From positions 1,736,001 to 1,800,000 of the forward strand of contig BLAL01000194.1 in NCBI GenBank assembly GCA_015698045.1: DNA of 64,000 nt, written 5' to 3'. The stretch's first letter is position 1, and each line of letters opens with the position of its first letter. This DNA comes from Rhizophagus clarus. Its lineage: Eukaryota; Glomeromycota; Glomeromycetes; Glomerales; Glomeraceae. Below the pieces are notes generated by a model. The model had not been told where the DNA came from. It did no database searches and worked only from the letters and a program-made list of their open reading frames with translations. This document shows positions 1-11,719 of the stretch, piece by piece. The position numbers and the translations under genes are program-made.

Positions 1-39
1 AAAAAATGAATTATTAACAAAGTTCGTTAAAAAATTAAA

Positions 40-205
40 AAAAAATAAGTTCTCCCACTGAATTCCAAGAAAGAGATCTGAGAAAACACCTAAAAAAAAA
101 GAAAATAAACTGTTAGAAACTGTTCGTTAAATAAAAGTAATTGGAAGAAAAAAAGAAAAACTTACTGTAAAGTTTTGTGTCTAAGAAGACTGAAATAACT
201 ACTTA
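40..205 (-). repeat. Exon/intron-like micro-units, family C (first site)
   Basis: Read on the minus strand, this stretch shows a short segment ending in AAACTTTACAG next to a donor (TAAGTTTTTC), then a pyrimidine tract, then TTTTTTAG followed by another short segment with GGAATTCAGTGGGAG. The layout matches the better copies at 3125-3400: an approximately 35-45 nt exon-like block, a GTAAGT-like donor, a T-rich spacer and a TTTTTTAG acceptor. I do not recognise a protein. It may be the end of a longer array cut by the window edge, or two exons of an unrecognised minus-strand gene. Confidence 0.35.
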
Positions 206-240
206 AAAATGAGATGTTTTGTAAAGGTTTTTTTTTAACA

Positions 241-420
241 GAAGGTTGAGAAAAGTGGAAAAGAGAAAGAGGGGAAAGAAAAAGGAAAAGGAAAAGACAA
301 AAGGAAGGGAAAAGATGAAAGAAAAGGAAAAGATAAAGGACAGGGAAGGATAAAAGGATGTGAAAAACAAAAGAAAGGGGAGGTAAAAAAAAAAGAAAGG
401 GCAAAGGAAAAAAGGAAAGA
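241..420. repeat. Purine-rich low-complexity tract
   Basis: Plus strand is almost entirely A and G (GAAAAGG, GGAAAAG runs); the minus strand is the matching pyrimidine tract. The 80-codon frame read from it is mostly Phe, Leu and Ser and is not a credible gene. Confidence 0.8.
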
Positions 421-1862
421 GTTTCGTTAAAAGTTTAAAAAAAGCATAAAGATCTTTTTTTTAAACTTTGATTATATGATACATGACATGATACACAATT
501 AATATTAGATTCAACTATGATTTAACAAAGGTCGAATATATGTATAATCATTGATCATTACTAATTGTAATCGAATAATTTTAATTTTGGTTGAATATAG
601 GCCAAAATTTCATTAAGGCTAAATATTCCTTTTTTGACTAGTGTATGTCATTTAATTAAAATAGAATATTATGTAAATAATACCATATATAGACTTTATA
701 GCTATAAAATTATATAATTCTACTAATTTTAAGTGAGAATATTCATATAAATACAGATTCCTTTTAAATTTAAAATCATACCATTGAATCAATACAAGAT
801 TTAGCAGTGTATCTGTTAATACTTTTACTAATAACTATGAACAAAAATATTTATTTATTACTTTATAAATAAATTATTATATAAATTTATATATTACCTG
901 TTTATAACAAAGTTCTTGATCTGACATATAATCATTTAATTCTTTAGAATTCATTAAAATAGCTATGTCATTAAACTATGATTTATTGTGATAACTATTT
1001 ATTGTATATATTATGGTACTATACTGTTCCATATATGTTTATTCAGATTTCACCAGTAATCATAAAGTTATCAAATAAATTTAAATATGAATCCAGATAA
1101 TGTACAAATTTACTGAAACTAATTTGTATTTTATTATCTATAAAATTTTTATTTTCTTTAAAAATGTATTTACATCTTATAAAGAGAATTTGCAAAAAAT
1201 TTGCATATGTGAGATAGTTTTGTTAAATTCACTAACTATTAAGATATTCTAATAGAAATTACTTGTCATTTTATTTATTAATTTAATTTTTGAGTTTAAT
1301 TATATAAAAATATATATAATATATAAATTTCAAATATTTACAGTTTGTAAAAGCTGAGGTTTGATATCTTTTTTATTGCTAATTTGGTAAGGTATTTTAA
1401 CAAAATACTTGTGAAGACTTTATAAGTCTCTATATTATGACAATCGTCAGACAAATTCAATGTTATACAGATCAAATTTTTTTGTTAATGATTGACATTG
1501 TACATTACTATATCAAAAATCATTAACTAAACTGAATTTAATAAAACAAAACATGTTAAACCAAAATAACTTTTTTTAATCATATGCTTAATTATTTATA
1601 CATGTTAATAAGAAAATTTTCTTCATTCAGGAGGATCTTAGAGTTAAAATTGGTCAACACCTTAGTAATCACAATTAAAATTTTTTAAATTAACATTAAG
1701 TATTGCTATGGAATTAAATATAAATATTTCAAAAATACAAATAATTCATATCGGCAGATTTATTTCATCATCCAAATATATTAAATTTTGTTATACAATG
1801 TATTATAAAAGTTAAAGATATGCAATATAATAATCCAAAAAAAGTGCGTACAATTTTAAAAA
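421..1862. other. AT-rich spacer, nothing recognised
   Basis: No open frame or transposon end was recognised. The only local structure is a short inverted repeat around 584-608 (AATTTTGG facing CCAAAATT). Confidence 0.6.
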
Positions 1863-2078
1863 ATGCAATTTAGGACGATTTTAATTTTGGCCAGAATTAA
1901 CATAATTTTGGCTAGAATTAACATAATTTTGGCTAGAATTAACATAATTTTGGCTAGATTTAACATAATTTTGGCTAGATTTAACATAATTTTGGCTAGA
2001 TTTAACATAATTTTGGCTAGATTTAACATGATTTTGGCTAGATTTAACATAATTTTGGCTAGATTTAATATACCATAA
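1863..2078. repeat. 21-bp minisatellite, about 9-10 copies
   Basis: Tandem units of 21 bp, AATTTTGGCTAGATTTAACAT with an AGAATT variant in the first units. Because 21 is divisible by 3, both strands read as seven-residue repeats (ILARFNI on plus, MLNLAKI on minus), which makes long open frames by chance. Variants are grouped: three AGAATT units come first, then AGATTT units, as expected from array expansion. No gene context supports translation. Confidence 0.9.
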
Positions 2079-2379
2079 CTGGTAATATGATAGTAATGAT
2101 ATTTAGTCAAACAAAAAAGAAAAAAACTTTAACGTTACAATCTATAAAATCTATAATTACAAAGACAATTTCACATTTAATAATTTGTTGAATAATAATT
2201 AATATCACTATAAAAGAAAATTGTATGAAAGAAATTATATTTTAATCAAAAGAAAAAAAATTACACTACAATGTATATATGATTTTATAAAAAAATTGAA
2301 CCACAATTGCACAATTTTAACTGTAATATTAATGCTATAGTTCTGTACTAATTGCAAATGCACTGCAATATATAAGAAT

Positions 2380-3100
2380 GGAAAATATAGTAAGAAAGGA
2401 TGACAGAAGAATAAAGGAAAGAAGAGATAAATGAAAAGGGATAAAGGGAAGCAAAGATAATCAAAGAGAAATGAAGAAGGAACAAAAAAGATAAAGGATA
2501 GTGAAAAGAAATGAATGAAACAAAAAAAGAATAAAAATGAATGAGAAAACAAAAGGGAAATGAAAAGGAATAAAGAGAATGAAAAAAAATAAAAGAAACA
2601 AAGATGGAATTAGAAGGAATGAAAGAAACAAATAGCGAATGAAAAAAAAACAGGGGAATAAAAGAGAATGAAAGGAAGCAAAGGGGAAATGAAAATCAAT
2701 AAAGGGAATGAAAAAAAAGCAACAAAAGAAGCCAAAGAGTAATGAAAAAATAAAAAAAGCAATGAAAGAAATCAAAGATCAATGAAAGAAATGGAAAAAG
2801 CAATGAAAGAAACCAAAGATAAATTAAAGAAATGAAAAAAAGCAACGAAAGAAACCAAAAATCAATGAAAGAAACCAAAAAGGCAATGAAAGAAATAATG
2901 ACAAAAGGAACAAAAGATCAATGAAAGGAATAACAAAGGGAACCACAAAAGATCAATGAAAGAACCATGGAAAGAAACGAAAGAAACAATGAAAAAAAGA
3001 AACAAAGAAACCATGAAAATAAGAGAAATAAAAAAATGAAAGAAAAGCCAGAACACCCACCCATAGAAAAAAGAAAAAGAAAACGGTTAATATCATCTTA
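2380..3100. repeat. Purine-rich degenerate GAAAGAAAC tract
   Basis: About 700 bp of A/G-rich sequence built from loosely repeated AATGAAAGAAAC-like motifs. The minus strand is one long pyrimidine tract lying directly downstream, in the minus sense, of the family C exon-like units at 3125-3400. The minus-strand frames are Phe/Leu/Ser-rich artefacts. Confidence 0.8.
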
Positions 3101-3124
3101 AAAGAAAAATAAAATAACAAGAGA

Positions 3125-3400
3125 AAGAGACGTAAAAGACTTACTTGAATTTTCACTCAAATGATACACATCTAAAAAAGACAGAAAATTTAGTAAAAGA
3201 ACAAGGGAAAGAATGAAAAGAAAACAAAAAAAAGAATTAAAACTCACCTTGAATTTTCACTGAAATGGAATTAAAAACAGTTGCACCTAAAAAAAAAGAA
3301 CAAGTTAATAAGAGAAAAAGAAAAAAGAATAAAAGCAAAAAAAAAAAAACTTACCTGTTACAGCACTTAATCCCAAAGCTAAAGGTGACGCCGTTAATTA
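3125..3400 (-). repeat. Exon/intron-like micro-units, family C (main site)
   Basis: On the minus strand there are three exon-like blocks. The first ends GTGCTGTAACAG at the donor GTAAGT (near 3350). The second runs from an acceptor TTTTTTTTTAG (near 3290) to ATTCAAG and donor GTGAGT (near 3248). The third runs from TTTTTTAG (near 3175) to ATTCAAG and TAAGTC (near 3145). Blocks two and three both end AGTGAAAATTCAAG, so they are repeats of each other, and the intervening segments are pyrimidine-rich. This is the same architecture as arrays A and B elsewhere in the window but with unrelated sequence. It could instead be a real minus-strand gene with duplicated exons; no protein family was recognised. 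Confidence 0.45.
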
Positions 3401-3404
3401 AAGA

Positions 3405-3570
3405 ATTAAAAAAAATGATTTTTTTATTTTAAAAAAAAATGTTAAAAAAAAAAATGATTATTTATTTTAAAAAAAAAATGTTAAAAAAAAAAAAAGATTT
3501 TTTATTTTAAAAAAAAATAATAAAAAAAAAATGATTATTTATTTTAAAAAAAAAATGTTAAAAAAAATTT
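3405..3570. repeat. Tandem A/T low-complexity units, about 42 bp
   Basis: Four imperfect copies of a unit of the form ATGATTATTTATTTT, poly(A), ATGTT, poly(A). No coding potential. Confidence 0.75.
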
Positions 3571-4039
3571 CCTTCTGCTATAGTAGCTTAAGTCTGAACA
3601 AAATTACTAGCGTTAATTATCTATAACATAAAAGGTAATATCGCTTACCATTTACGATAAGCTTATCTCATAAGTTGATATAAAAAAGGGATATATGCAG
3701 ATTTTGAACCGGTATAACTAGTATTATGATCTGATTATTTAGGTAACAAGTGGTAAACGCGTAAAAAAAAAAAATATATAGCACCTCTGGGCTCTGGCAG
3801 TTTTTTCATCAGCGATAATGTTTATTTGTTTATTAGGTAATCTATTTTATTTGTTTCTCTTCATTCACTTTTTAAAACTTTAATTTTAATTCTTTTATTT
3901 CAATTTTAATTGATCAAATAAAATTAAATAAAAAAAAAATTCAACACTATAACGAATTATTCGGTATAAAGGCCCACATGTGACTTGCTGATCTAATCAG
4001 ATAATCCGAATATCTGATCTTGAAAAAAAAATTTTTTTT

Positions 4040-5577
4040 TGTGATATTGCCGGACGAAAAGCATGACTGGACTATTGGAATTAAGGTAAGGGAGGGTTGG
4101 GATGGTGTTTTTCAGTTTTTTTTTATTTAATTAATTATTTTTTTTTTTCTTTTTTGTAGTGTTGCCAGACGAAAAGCACGACCGGACTATTGGAATTAAG
4201 GTAAGGGAGGGTTGGAGTGGTGTTTTTCGGTTTTTTTTTTATTTAATTAATTATTCTTTTTTTCTTTTTTCTTTTTTCTTTTTTGTAGTGTTGCCAAACG
4301 AAAAGCATGACCGGACTATTGGAATTAAGGTAAGGGAGGGTTAGGGTGGTGTTTTTCAGTTTTTTTTTATTTAATTAATTATTTATTTTTTTTTTTCTTT
4401 TTTGTAGTATTGCCAGACGAAAAGCATGACCGAACTATTGGAATTAAGGTAAGGGAGGGTTAGGGTGGTGTTTTTCAGGTTTTTTTTTTATTTAATTAAT
4501 TATTTATTTTTCTTTTTTCTTTTTTGTAGTATTGCCAGACGAAAAGCACGACCGGACTATTGGAATTAAGGTAAGGGAGGGTTGGGGTGGTGTTTTTTGG
4601 GTTTTTTTTTATTTAATTAATTATTTTTTTTTTTTTTTTCTTTTTTGTAGTGTTGCCAGACGAAAAACACGACCGGACTATTGGAATTAAGGTAAGGGAG
4701 GGTTGGGGTAGTATTTTTCAGGTTTTTTTTTTATTTAATTAACTATTTTTTTTTTTTTTTTTCTTTTTTGTAGTGTTGCCGGACGAAAGACTTTTAGAAT
4801 TAAGGACAATTAAGGTAAGGAAGTGTTGAGGAGATGCTTTTCGTTATTTTTTTTTATTTAATTAATTAATTATTATTATTATTTTTTCTTTTTTGTAGTG
4901 TTGCCGGATGAAAAGCATGACCGGACTTTTGGAATTAAGGTAAGGGAGGGTTGGGGTGATATTTTTCGTTGTTTTTTTTATTTAATTAATTAATTAATTT
5001 TTTTTTCTTTTTCATAGTTTCGCCAGACGAAAAGACTTTTGGAATTAAGGACAATTAAGGTAAGGAAGTGTTGGGGAGATGCTTTTCGTTATTTTTTTTT
5101 ATTTAATTAATTAATTATTATTGTTATTTTTTCTTTTTTGTAGTGTTGCCAGATGAAAAGCATGACCGGACTTTTGGAATTAAGGTAAGGGAGGGTTGGG
5201 GTGATGTTTTTCGTTGTTTTTTTTATTTAATTAATTAATTAATTTTTTTTTTTCTTTTTCGTAGTTTCGCTGGACAAAAAGCACGACCAGACTATTGGAA
5301 TTAAGTAAGGTAAGAGAGGGTTGGGGTGGTGTTTTTCGTTGGTTTTTTTATTTAATTAATTAATTAGTAATTTTTTTTTTCTTTTTTGTAGTGTTGCCAG
5401 ACGAAAAGCACGACCGGACTATTGAAATTAAGGTAAGGGAGGGTTGGGATGAATTTTTTCATTGTTTTTTTTTAATTAATTAATTAATTATTTATTTTTT
5501 TTTTTTTTCTTTTTTGTAGTGTTGCTGGACGAAAAGCACGACTGGACTTTTGAAATTAAGGACAATTGAGGTCAAGA
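4040..5577 (+). repeat. Tandem exon/intron-like array A1, about 13 units
   Basis: Thirteen direct repeats of about 112-130 bp. Each has a conserved block starting TGTTGCCAGACGAAAAGC and ending GGAATTAAG (41 nt in most units), a donor GTAAGGGAGGGTTGG, a T-rich stretch with TTTAATTAATTA where a branch point would lie, and an acceptor TTCTTTTTTGTAG. Three units carry a variant block with GACTTTT and a GGACAATTAAG end. The 41-nt block is not a multiple of three, and joining consecutive standard blocks meets a TAA, so the array does not read as one ordinary coding chain. It is preceded by an imperfect palindrome (AATCAGATAATCC / GAATATCTGATC, 3995-4020) that also bounds array A2. Known TE families I can name do not explain the splice signals. 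Confidence 0.85.
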
Positions 5578-5729
5578 GTATATGGTCAAGGAGATTACGG
5601 CATTCACAAGGCTCCGTGACAATGATCATCTATCTAAAAGTTAAAGTTTTCGTACTGGTGGATTTAAATATTACGAGATTTCAATGTCGGTTAAGTGATT
5701 TCCCTAAGAGGAGCCTGCATGAGTTTTAA
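5520..5729 (+). other. Open frame running out of the last array A unit
   Basis: From the last acceptor AG (5518-5519) the frame starting TGT stays open for 69 codons to a TAA at 5727-5729, through the last exon-like block and about 170 bp of non-repeat sequence. The conceptual peptide has no recognised domain. In a sequence this AT-rich a run of this length is mildly notable, so it may be a terminal exon served by the array. It has no ATG start of its own in this position. Confidence 0.25.
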
Positions 5730-7246
5730 AATTATTGTTAATTTTAAAATCATTGTCGGTAAATGATATAAAGGAAGATTCTTTGTCTCCATATTTTAAA
5801 AACAAAATTTTTAAAATTAAAAATTAATAAAAGATAATGAAAATTTTGGTTATTTCTTTATTTTCAAAATTCTTTAAATATTATAGCAAATTCATATAAA
5901 ATCTGGTTATTTTTACTGCCTTATTTAATTATTTTACATCATGAAAAAGCTTTTGGAGAATAAATAATACCATTAACAACTGCAAATAACTACTATTGTA
6001 TTCACAAAACTTTTATTTGCAACTGGTGTAAAAAGTGATGGGTTCTTAAAATAGTTGATGGGTTATAAAAAGTCGTTATTACTTTAATTTTTAAGTACGA
6101 GTTGTAAAAAATTTTTTTATTTTCTGATTATTCTACATAAGATTGATAAGATGAATGTGTAACACAATCGTATTTTGCACTGTTTACTAATTTTTTATTA
6201 AAAATTCTTAATTTAAGCTAATTCCAAGGATCGGCGCATATGTGTTAGAAACTTATTTAATATTAATGAAAATAAAGAAGTTGAAGCGATTTTTGAACTA
6301 AGACTTTTTGAATTAAACAAAACAGATATAAAGTATTATAAAAACTCTAAATTTGATAGTGATAGTTATGATAAATTTTAAAGTAAAAACAAAGAGAATA
6401 AAAATAATAATGAAAGTGATATTATCATTGAGCAAAAAATGACTAAAAATTTGATCTCATATTTATTTTTTATTTTATTTTAACATTTTATTGTTTTAGA
6501 TTGTTAAGAAAATTGTTTGTCTTTTTTTATTTAATTTTTCAAAATATTAGAAATTAATTATAAAAAAAATAATTTGAAAAATTATTTTTTCCATTAATCT
6601 ATAAGGAATAAAAAGAATAGAATAATGCTTAATTAGTATGAAAAATTAAAAATACATTAATTTATTAAAAAATATTATTTTTATGATAATAAAATATTAT
6701 AAATTGAACTTTTTTACTTCTTTTTTTATGTCAAAATGTTATATACATATTATAAATTATTTTATTATCAGACAGGAAAGATATCATACAATTTTAGAGG
6801 CAAAATTTTTTTATTATGAATACTATAATAAAATTTTTATTATAGCATTTTTTTATAATATATAGTGTATAAATAAAGTTTAAATTTGATCAGAGTAAAT
6901 TTAATCAGTCAAAGTTGAAAATTTTTAAATCTTAATTCTGGTCAAATTCATAATTCTGGCTTAAACTTAAATAAATTTGAAAAAATACAGGTCAAATGTA
7001 ACTTTATATTTATATATTATAATACTTCAATTTAAAAAGCAAAAATAAACTTATTAATCATCCCTACACTTTCATTGAAAAAAATGTCATTACTCAAATT
7101 GAACTATCAAGAAGGATTTTCATTTGAAATTAATGTTTTTTGTATATTGAAAATAAAGAAAATAAAGTTTCAAAAATCAATACTATTCATTTCTTGTAAA
7201 ATGCCAATAACTTCATATATATTCAATAAAAATTTAAATACAAATA
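5730..7246. other. AT-rich spacer with one transposon-end fragment
   Basis: Mostly featureless. The segment from about 5940 to 6240 ends in GGATCGGCGCATAT and matches in layout and motif (TGATGGG, then AATTCC..ATCGGCG at the edge) the right end of the TIR element at 20913-21666, so it is probably a truncated relative. Two open frames of 60-73 codons (6683-6865, 7075-7296) are AT-rich and have no recognisable domain. Confidence 0.5.
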
Positions 7247-7725
7247 CAGTCAGATCTTTATACAATCACATCCTATATAATCACATTTCTACATAAGAAC
7301 CCAATTTTGTAAAACTGACTTTTACTTAGTTAATTTACCTCTTTATAATCACAATTTGGTTATAATCAATATCACTACATGATCTGTAACATATATATTA
7401 TTTTTACTAGTAATTAAATCCCCTTTATAGTCACTATAATTTTAGTCAGATCAAAATTTCAGCTGGAATTATAAACAAATTTCCTTTTTTAGAATGTAAA
7501 TTATAAGAAATTTTCAAAATTGTTCATGGCTATCATCCAAAAATATGCAATTTATATGATTTATAATTTTATAATTTATAATTTAAGCCAAAATTAAGAT
7601 AATTTTAATAATTTTTATTTCTGATTTCTGATAAAAAAAATTATATACTATATATACAATCATATCTCTATACAATTACCAGTTAAGGGTGTAATCAACT
7701 TGGTGATTATATGAAGGGTTGACTG
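7247..7725. mobile_element. MITE-like element, TA-flanked, CAGTC ends (copy 1)
   Basis: Begins CAGTCAGATCTTTATACAAT and ends ATGAAGGGTTGACTG, with TA on both sides (7245-7246 and 7726-7727). TA duplications and CAGT ends are typical of the Tc1/mariner/pogo superfamily. No transposase frame is present, so it is non-autonomous. Its inside repeats the end motif (CTATATAATCACA, CTCTTTATAATCACA). Relatives are at 18594-18789 and 51884-52286; the latter is in the opposite orientation. Confidence 0.75.
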
Positions 7726-7735
7726 TAGTTTTAAA

Positions 7736-8340
7736 CTTGCTGAACAATTTTCACTTAATATACAAAGGTGATTTTCATATGATCAAAGTACTTAAATTAC
7801 GCTCTGAAGTTATTAAATAGATATATAAATAATAAATGCTAATTTCTCTATACATACTGATTAAAATATTAAGAAAATCAAGTTCCAATTAAATTCAACC
7901 TTGCTGAATAATTTTCACTTAATACACAAAGATGATCTTCTTATGACCAAAGTGCCTAAATTATGCTCTGAAATAACTAAATGTATGCAAAAAATTTCAA
8001 AATTTGAATTTAATTATGCTATAAATAACACTAAAAGCATTACAAATATTAAATAAAAAATCATACTAATTGATATCCAACTAATTTCAATCTTGTGAAT
8101 AATTTTCACTTATTACATAAGGGTGAATTGCATATGATCAAAGTACCTAAATTATGCTTTAAAGTTACTAAACAAAAAAAACAATAAATTTAAAGTTAGA
8201 AATACAGATAAGTTATCAAATATCAAATAAAATATATAGAAAATTGAGTTACAAGTAGTTTTAGTCTTGCTGAACAATTTTCACTTATTATATAAAAGCG
8301 ATATGCTTATGTCAAAAATATTAAATTTATGTTCTAGAAA
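7736..8340. repeat. Diverged tandem repeat, about 165-185 bp x 4
   Basis: Four copies begin near 7736, 7902, 8088 and 8266. Each starts CTTGCTGAA(C/T)AATTTTCACTTA and continues with GATCAAAGTACCTAAATTA-like sequence. Copies differ by substitutions and small indels. No coding frame spans them. Confidence 0.7.
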
Positions 8341-8820
8341 AATTTTACATATATTAAGAATATTATAAATTGTTGATTTTTTAAAGTTTGTATAAAATCT
8401 ATCTGAATAACCAATATCAGAAACTTAAAAAAACTTACTTTTTTCATAAAATTACATATATTTCTATTGTTAAACCTACATTTTCATTCCTACTTTTAAA
8501 AGGATCTTAAAAAAAATGCATTTTTTTAAATAAACTTTACGTATATATAAGAAAAAAATTTTAATAGTAAAAATAAATAACCAATTTAAGAAACTGGTAG
8601 AGTACATGATAATCTATTAAATTACTTTATTTAATATAATACAACATATTAAAGTTAATGGTCAATTATAAAATAAAGTAATCTAATTAAGATTACACAA
8701 ATTTTTATTAATATGTAAATGATTTACATTTGACATCTTCCTTGACTATTACTATTAAAATTATTTTTTTTTAATATAAACATTAGTAAATAAAAGTATA
8801 AAGTATTACTTTATATCATA

Positions 8821-9768
8821 CAGTGTGTTAAGAAAATAGTTGCGTGATGTAATATAAAATTGATTAAATAAAAAAATAGTGGGATAATGCATTTATTTAT
8901 AAAATAAATAATGTAATACACGTTATTTACCTTCTATTTAATATATTTTAAAAAAAATTTTATTGTACATTTGTTAATTTCCTCTTTATAGCTAAAAAAA
9001 GTATAATTAACATTAATTAAATGCCTAAATTTTAATTAATTAACACTATTGGTTAAATGATACTGGTTAAACTAAAAAATACATAAAAATAATAAATATT
9101 AGCATACAATAGATCCTTATAAATGATATAAGAAAAAAAAATTCTTTAAAATATTATGAATCTAAGAAAATTAATAATCTGGTAAATTTCAATTTGAATA
9201 TGTTAGAATTGGCAAATTATCATATGCGTACATTATATGCTTAAATTCTTGTTGACTAAAGTCCAAATTAAAACCAAATTTTTTTCTTTTATAGAATTGA
9301 TGTTTCCTAACAAAAATAAGTTAATTTCATGTGATTTAAATCATTAGTTATAAAGAAAACTAAATTAAATTGTTACAAAATCTAATTTCAATTTTATATC
9401 ATTATTTACATTTATTTTTTCAATAAACAATGATCCAAATTGCATCAAAATTGTTTTAAATATGTTGTAAAAAAATGTTTTTTTTATAATGCACATAATT
9501 TTTACTCAATTATGACTACTAATGTTAAGAAATTTAATGTGTATAATGATTTATAGATTCAAAAATAGAGATAATAATTTTTAAACATTTTAAAAAATAT
9601 GTTCATACTAGTTTTAAGAAAACAATATCTATAAAACCAAATATTAAAATTTTAATATTTAATAAAGTATATTATGAACTTTTTATAAATAAAATTTCAG
9701 CTGCCTAATGTTTTTAGTTGTGAAGATATTGAGGTTTTTATTTGTGCAATTATTTTCTTAACATACTG
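8821..9768. mobile_element. Non-autonomous Tc1/mariner-type element, 948 bp
   Basis: Left end CAGTGTGTTAAGAAAATAG; the reverse complement of the right end reads CAGTATGTTAAGAAAATAA, an inverted repeat of roughly 25 bp, with TA on both sides (8819-8820, 9769-9770). The interior is AT-rich with no transposase. Its ends differ from the CAGTC MITEs and from the intact mariner at 38179-41475, so it was presumably mobilised by another transposase. Confidence 0.75.
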
Positions 9769-9770
9769 TA

Positions 9771-10829
9771 TATATTATATAAATATAAATGTTAAAAATT
9801 TATGAAAAAAATTTTGCAATATATAAAAAGATAAAAATTAATTACAAAAAGCTAATTTAAGATATTAATAACTGAATATTATAGATGTATTAATATTTCT
9901 TTTTGCTTTTATAAATCATCTTTATAAGTTCTTTAAAATCTTACTATAATAAATTAAAAAAAAATATCATTTTTATATAATTTAATTGGTAAAATTCTTT
10001 TTTTTTTATTGTATTTTTCTTTCATTTGTTTTTTATTTTAATACTTAAATTTATAAAATTTGCTATTTTTTTTCTTTTTTTTTTATATTAAAAGTAATTA
10101 ACATAAATTTTTTATGTAATATTTGCTAATTCATTTTTATTAATTTACTTACTTTCTATTTATTTATTCATCTTAAGTACTATTTATAATATTATAACTA
10201 TTGATTATAAAAAACAATTTAATTTAAAATGTAAAAAAAAATATTATTAAAGAAATTTATAAGTTTTTTTTATTATTTCAAAATTTATTTATTAAAGAAA
10301 CTTATATTATAATAGATAAATTAAAGAAAAATAAAGGTATATTAGGTTTAATTTGATTTAACTTTATTTGATTATTACTGTTTTGCAATCAATACTTATT
10401 GCTATGTAAATATATTTTTTATAAATATATATATATAAGAATATGAAATTATTAACTATATACTAATATATGGAAAATATTTCAAAAAAGTTTTGAGAAG
10501 AATGGGTTTAAAATATATAAATATTATAAATTAATAATAGAATTTGTATAAACAGAATAATAAAAAAGCTAAAGATTAAAAATTTATCATATTTAAATTA
10601 ATTGAAAGAATTTGTTATAACAGATACTGTTAAAAAAAGGGGGTGATATTAAGAGAATATTTTTATGTTAAAAATCTCTTTAAATCCTATTATCTTATAA
10701 TTTAAATAATTATAATAAATATTTATAAAATTTTGATTTAAAATATTTTTATTTTGAAATTTGGTTTTTTTATTTTTTTTTTTTATGATTTTTCTAATAA
10801 AAATTTTTGACATTGTGGCTTATAGCTTG
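9771..10829. other. AT-rich spacer, nothing recognised
   Basis: Long runs of A and T with ATATAT stretches; no gene, TIR or repeat array recognised. Confidence 0.6.
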
Positions 10830-11196
10830 TGGCTGGCTAAATCACATGACTTTGCACTGCTTTAGATACCCTACCAAAATGTAATATTAACTAAACTTTA
10901 AGTTAGATTATTACCATATTTGAGGAATGTCTAAAGCAGACAAATCACGTGATCATAGTAAAATATTTGTTATCCATGTCACATCTCTCTACTCTTTCAT
11001 TTTTATTAAGTATTCTGATGACAGAAATTTTTCGGTTAATAAAATCCTATATGTCACACCTTATTTGTCACATCCGCAATTTCTTAATGCCGTAATGCAG
11101 GCCAAAAATTTGTATAAATCGGGCAACTTACCCCTGCCTTCACTTCGGACTATTGATGACTTTATAGATGTTATGCACCATAAAAATTTTCTATAA
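10830..11196. repeat. Two diverged copies of the GTCTAAAGC repeat family
   Basis: The segment ending at about 10872 has TCACATGACTTTGCACTGC and CTTTAGATACCC at its right edge; the segment starting near 10924 has GAATGTCTAAAGCAGAC then TCACGTGATCATAGT. Both match the ends of the TIR element at 51653-51860, and the second continues alongside that element as far as TAATGCCGTAATGCAGGCC. An open frame of 89 codons (10927-11196, plus) crosses the second copy. Its tail reads plausibly as protein but no family was recognised, and most of it is repeat, so I do not call it a gene. Confidence 0.5.
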
Positions 11197-11719
11197 TATA
11201 AAAATATAATTATACAGCATTTATATAATATTAAAATATTAAGAATATTAATATTTTGAGTCTTTTGCTATAATTTGTATTTTTTTCTCGTAAAAAAATA
11301 ATTTTTCTTTAAGGATATGTCATACAAGTATTTATTGATCATTGTACAGCATTTTATGCCAATCATATTTAAGAAAAGGGGGGGATATCACGTTAAGAAT
11401 CATCATCTGATTCACATATTTTTGAAAAACTGTGATAAATGACTATTTTAAAATTTGTATATATTATTAGTAACAAAATACATGTAATTGATATATAAAA
11501 AAACAATGCATTAGTTGGATGTTAATTTCGGTGTTTATTATTTAGGTTAAATTTTGTTGATTATTATTAGATTAAAAATGTAGACACTTGTCATCCAATA
11601 TTTAGACCCGGTTTATTATTCATTTTATCGTTTTCTAGAAATTCTTCAATGAATGATATTAAAATAAAGTACTTATCTATGTATGTAATAGAAGATTTTT
11701 GATTTAATGTTGACCATTA
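11197..11719. other. Spacer and 3' flank of the cystathionine beta-lyase gene
   Basis: AT-rich, no open frame. It holds the 3' end of the minus-strand lyase transcript; I could not pick a definite polyadenylation site. Confidence 0.5.

Noticed and set aside
162-404. 80-codon minus-strand frame
   Set aside because: Phe/Leu/Ser-rich translation of a pyrimidine tract; no start context, domain or conservation signal.
2235-3156. Five overlapping minus-strand frames looking like membrane proteins
   Set aside because: They translate one long degenerate pyrimidine tract; hydrophobicity comes from TTT/CTT codons.
4159-4344. 61-codon plus-strand frame with duplicated EKHDRTIGIKVREG
   Set aside because: It reads across one donor and one acceptor of array A; the duplication is the tandem unit, not a protein repeat.
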